Of a stretch of DNA of 45,636 nt, positions 45,501-45,636 are shown in pieces; within the stretch, counting starts at the first letter, position 1; each line of letters begins with the position of its first letter. The translations under genes and the position numbers were made by a program. The stretch comes from Pseudomonas atagonensis (GTDB lineage Bacteria > Pseudomonadota > Gammaproteobacteria > Pseudomonadales > Pseudomonadaceae). The notes below the pieces were generated by a model that was given only the letters and a program-made list of their open reading frames with translations, was not told where the DNA came from and searched no databases. The DNA is taken from the NCBI RefSeq assembly GCF_011369485.1, contig NZ_VXCA01000019.1, positions 1 to 45,636 of the forward strand, given 5' to 3'.

Positions 45501-45636
45501 CAGGCTCACCAGCCAGAGACTGGTCGGCTGCCAAGCCGCCATCGCACACGCGAAAATGACTACACCCCAAACGCGGCGAATGCCGCCCCACTCACCACAA
45601 TGAGCGTTAGCTCGAGTACCGCTCTTGATCTTGATC

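Overview
The window looks like a chromosomal stretch of a fluorescent-group Pseudomonas. Three things support this. Gene order from about 1.1 to 31 kb (TetR, rgsA, tatD, pilZ, holB, tmk, mltG, pabC, fabF, acpP, fabG, fabD, plsX, rpmF, yceD, maf, sppA, HAD phosphatase, rluC, rne, then murB, ptp, kdsB, lpxK, exbD, exbB, comEC) follows, as I remember it, the P. aeruginosa PA2957-PA2984 block. REP-like motifs typical of this group lie at both window ends. Codon use is G+C rich throughout. I saw no transposase, integrase, phage gene, rRNA or CRISPR array.

Layout. 0-2.1 kb: a MoaA-type radical SAM gene, a TetR regulator and a probable RgsA sRNA. 2.1-12.4 kb: a minus-strand supercluster making fatty-acid and phospholipid precursors (yceD, rpmF, plsX, fabD, fabG, acpP, fabF) that runs into pabC, mltG, tmk, holB, pilZ and tatD. 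It has a near-consensus promoter before yceD, its own promoter before acpP, and a strong terminator between acpP and fabF. 12.4-19.7 kb: maf; sppA, HAD phosphatase and rluC; and rne behind a leader of about 640 nt. 19.7-24.1 kb: a two-subunit molybdenum hydroxylase (2Fe-2S subunit plus Tat-exported catalytic subunit) with XdhC and MocA maturation factors, apparently inserted between rne and murB. 24.3-31.2 kb: a tightly overlapping envelope operon (comEC, exbB, exbD, lpxK, Trm112-like, kdsB, LMW phosphatase, murB). 31.3-35.1 kb: a DUF2062 protein, an ABC-2 exporter pair, a GST and a transglutaminase-like protein. 35.3-38.3 kb: a FadE-type acyl-CoA dehydrogenase and a small conserved protein.

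38.3-41.6 kb is the most interesting part. A LysR regulator diverges from a three-gene operon encoding an AlaX-type tRNA-editing hydrolase, a 2OG-Fe(II) oxygenase and a LysE/RhtB exporter. Together they suggest production or handling of a hydroxylated non-standard amino acid, with clearance of mischarged tRNA and efflux. This is inference from gene content, but it is testable and I know of no description of it.

41.7-45.6 kb: a secreted M20 dipeptidase, three tandem tRNA-Glu(UUC)/tRNA-Gly(GCC) pairs under one stringent-type promoter, and a membrane-anchored conserved protein followed by a REP-like repeat.

Start sites were moved from the longest open frame wherever a ribosome-binding site, family length or overlap favoured another codon; each entry says so.
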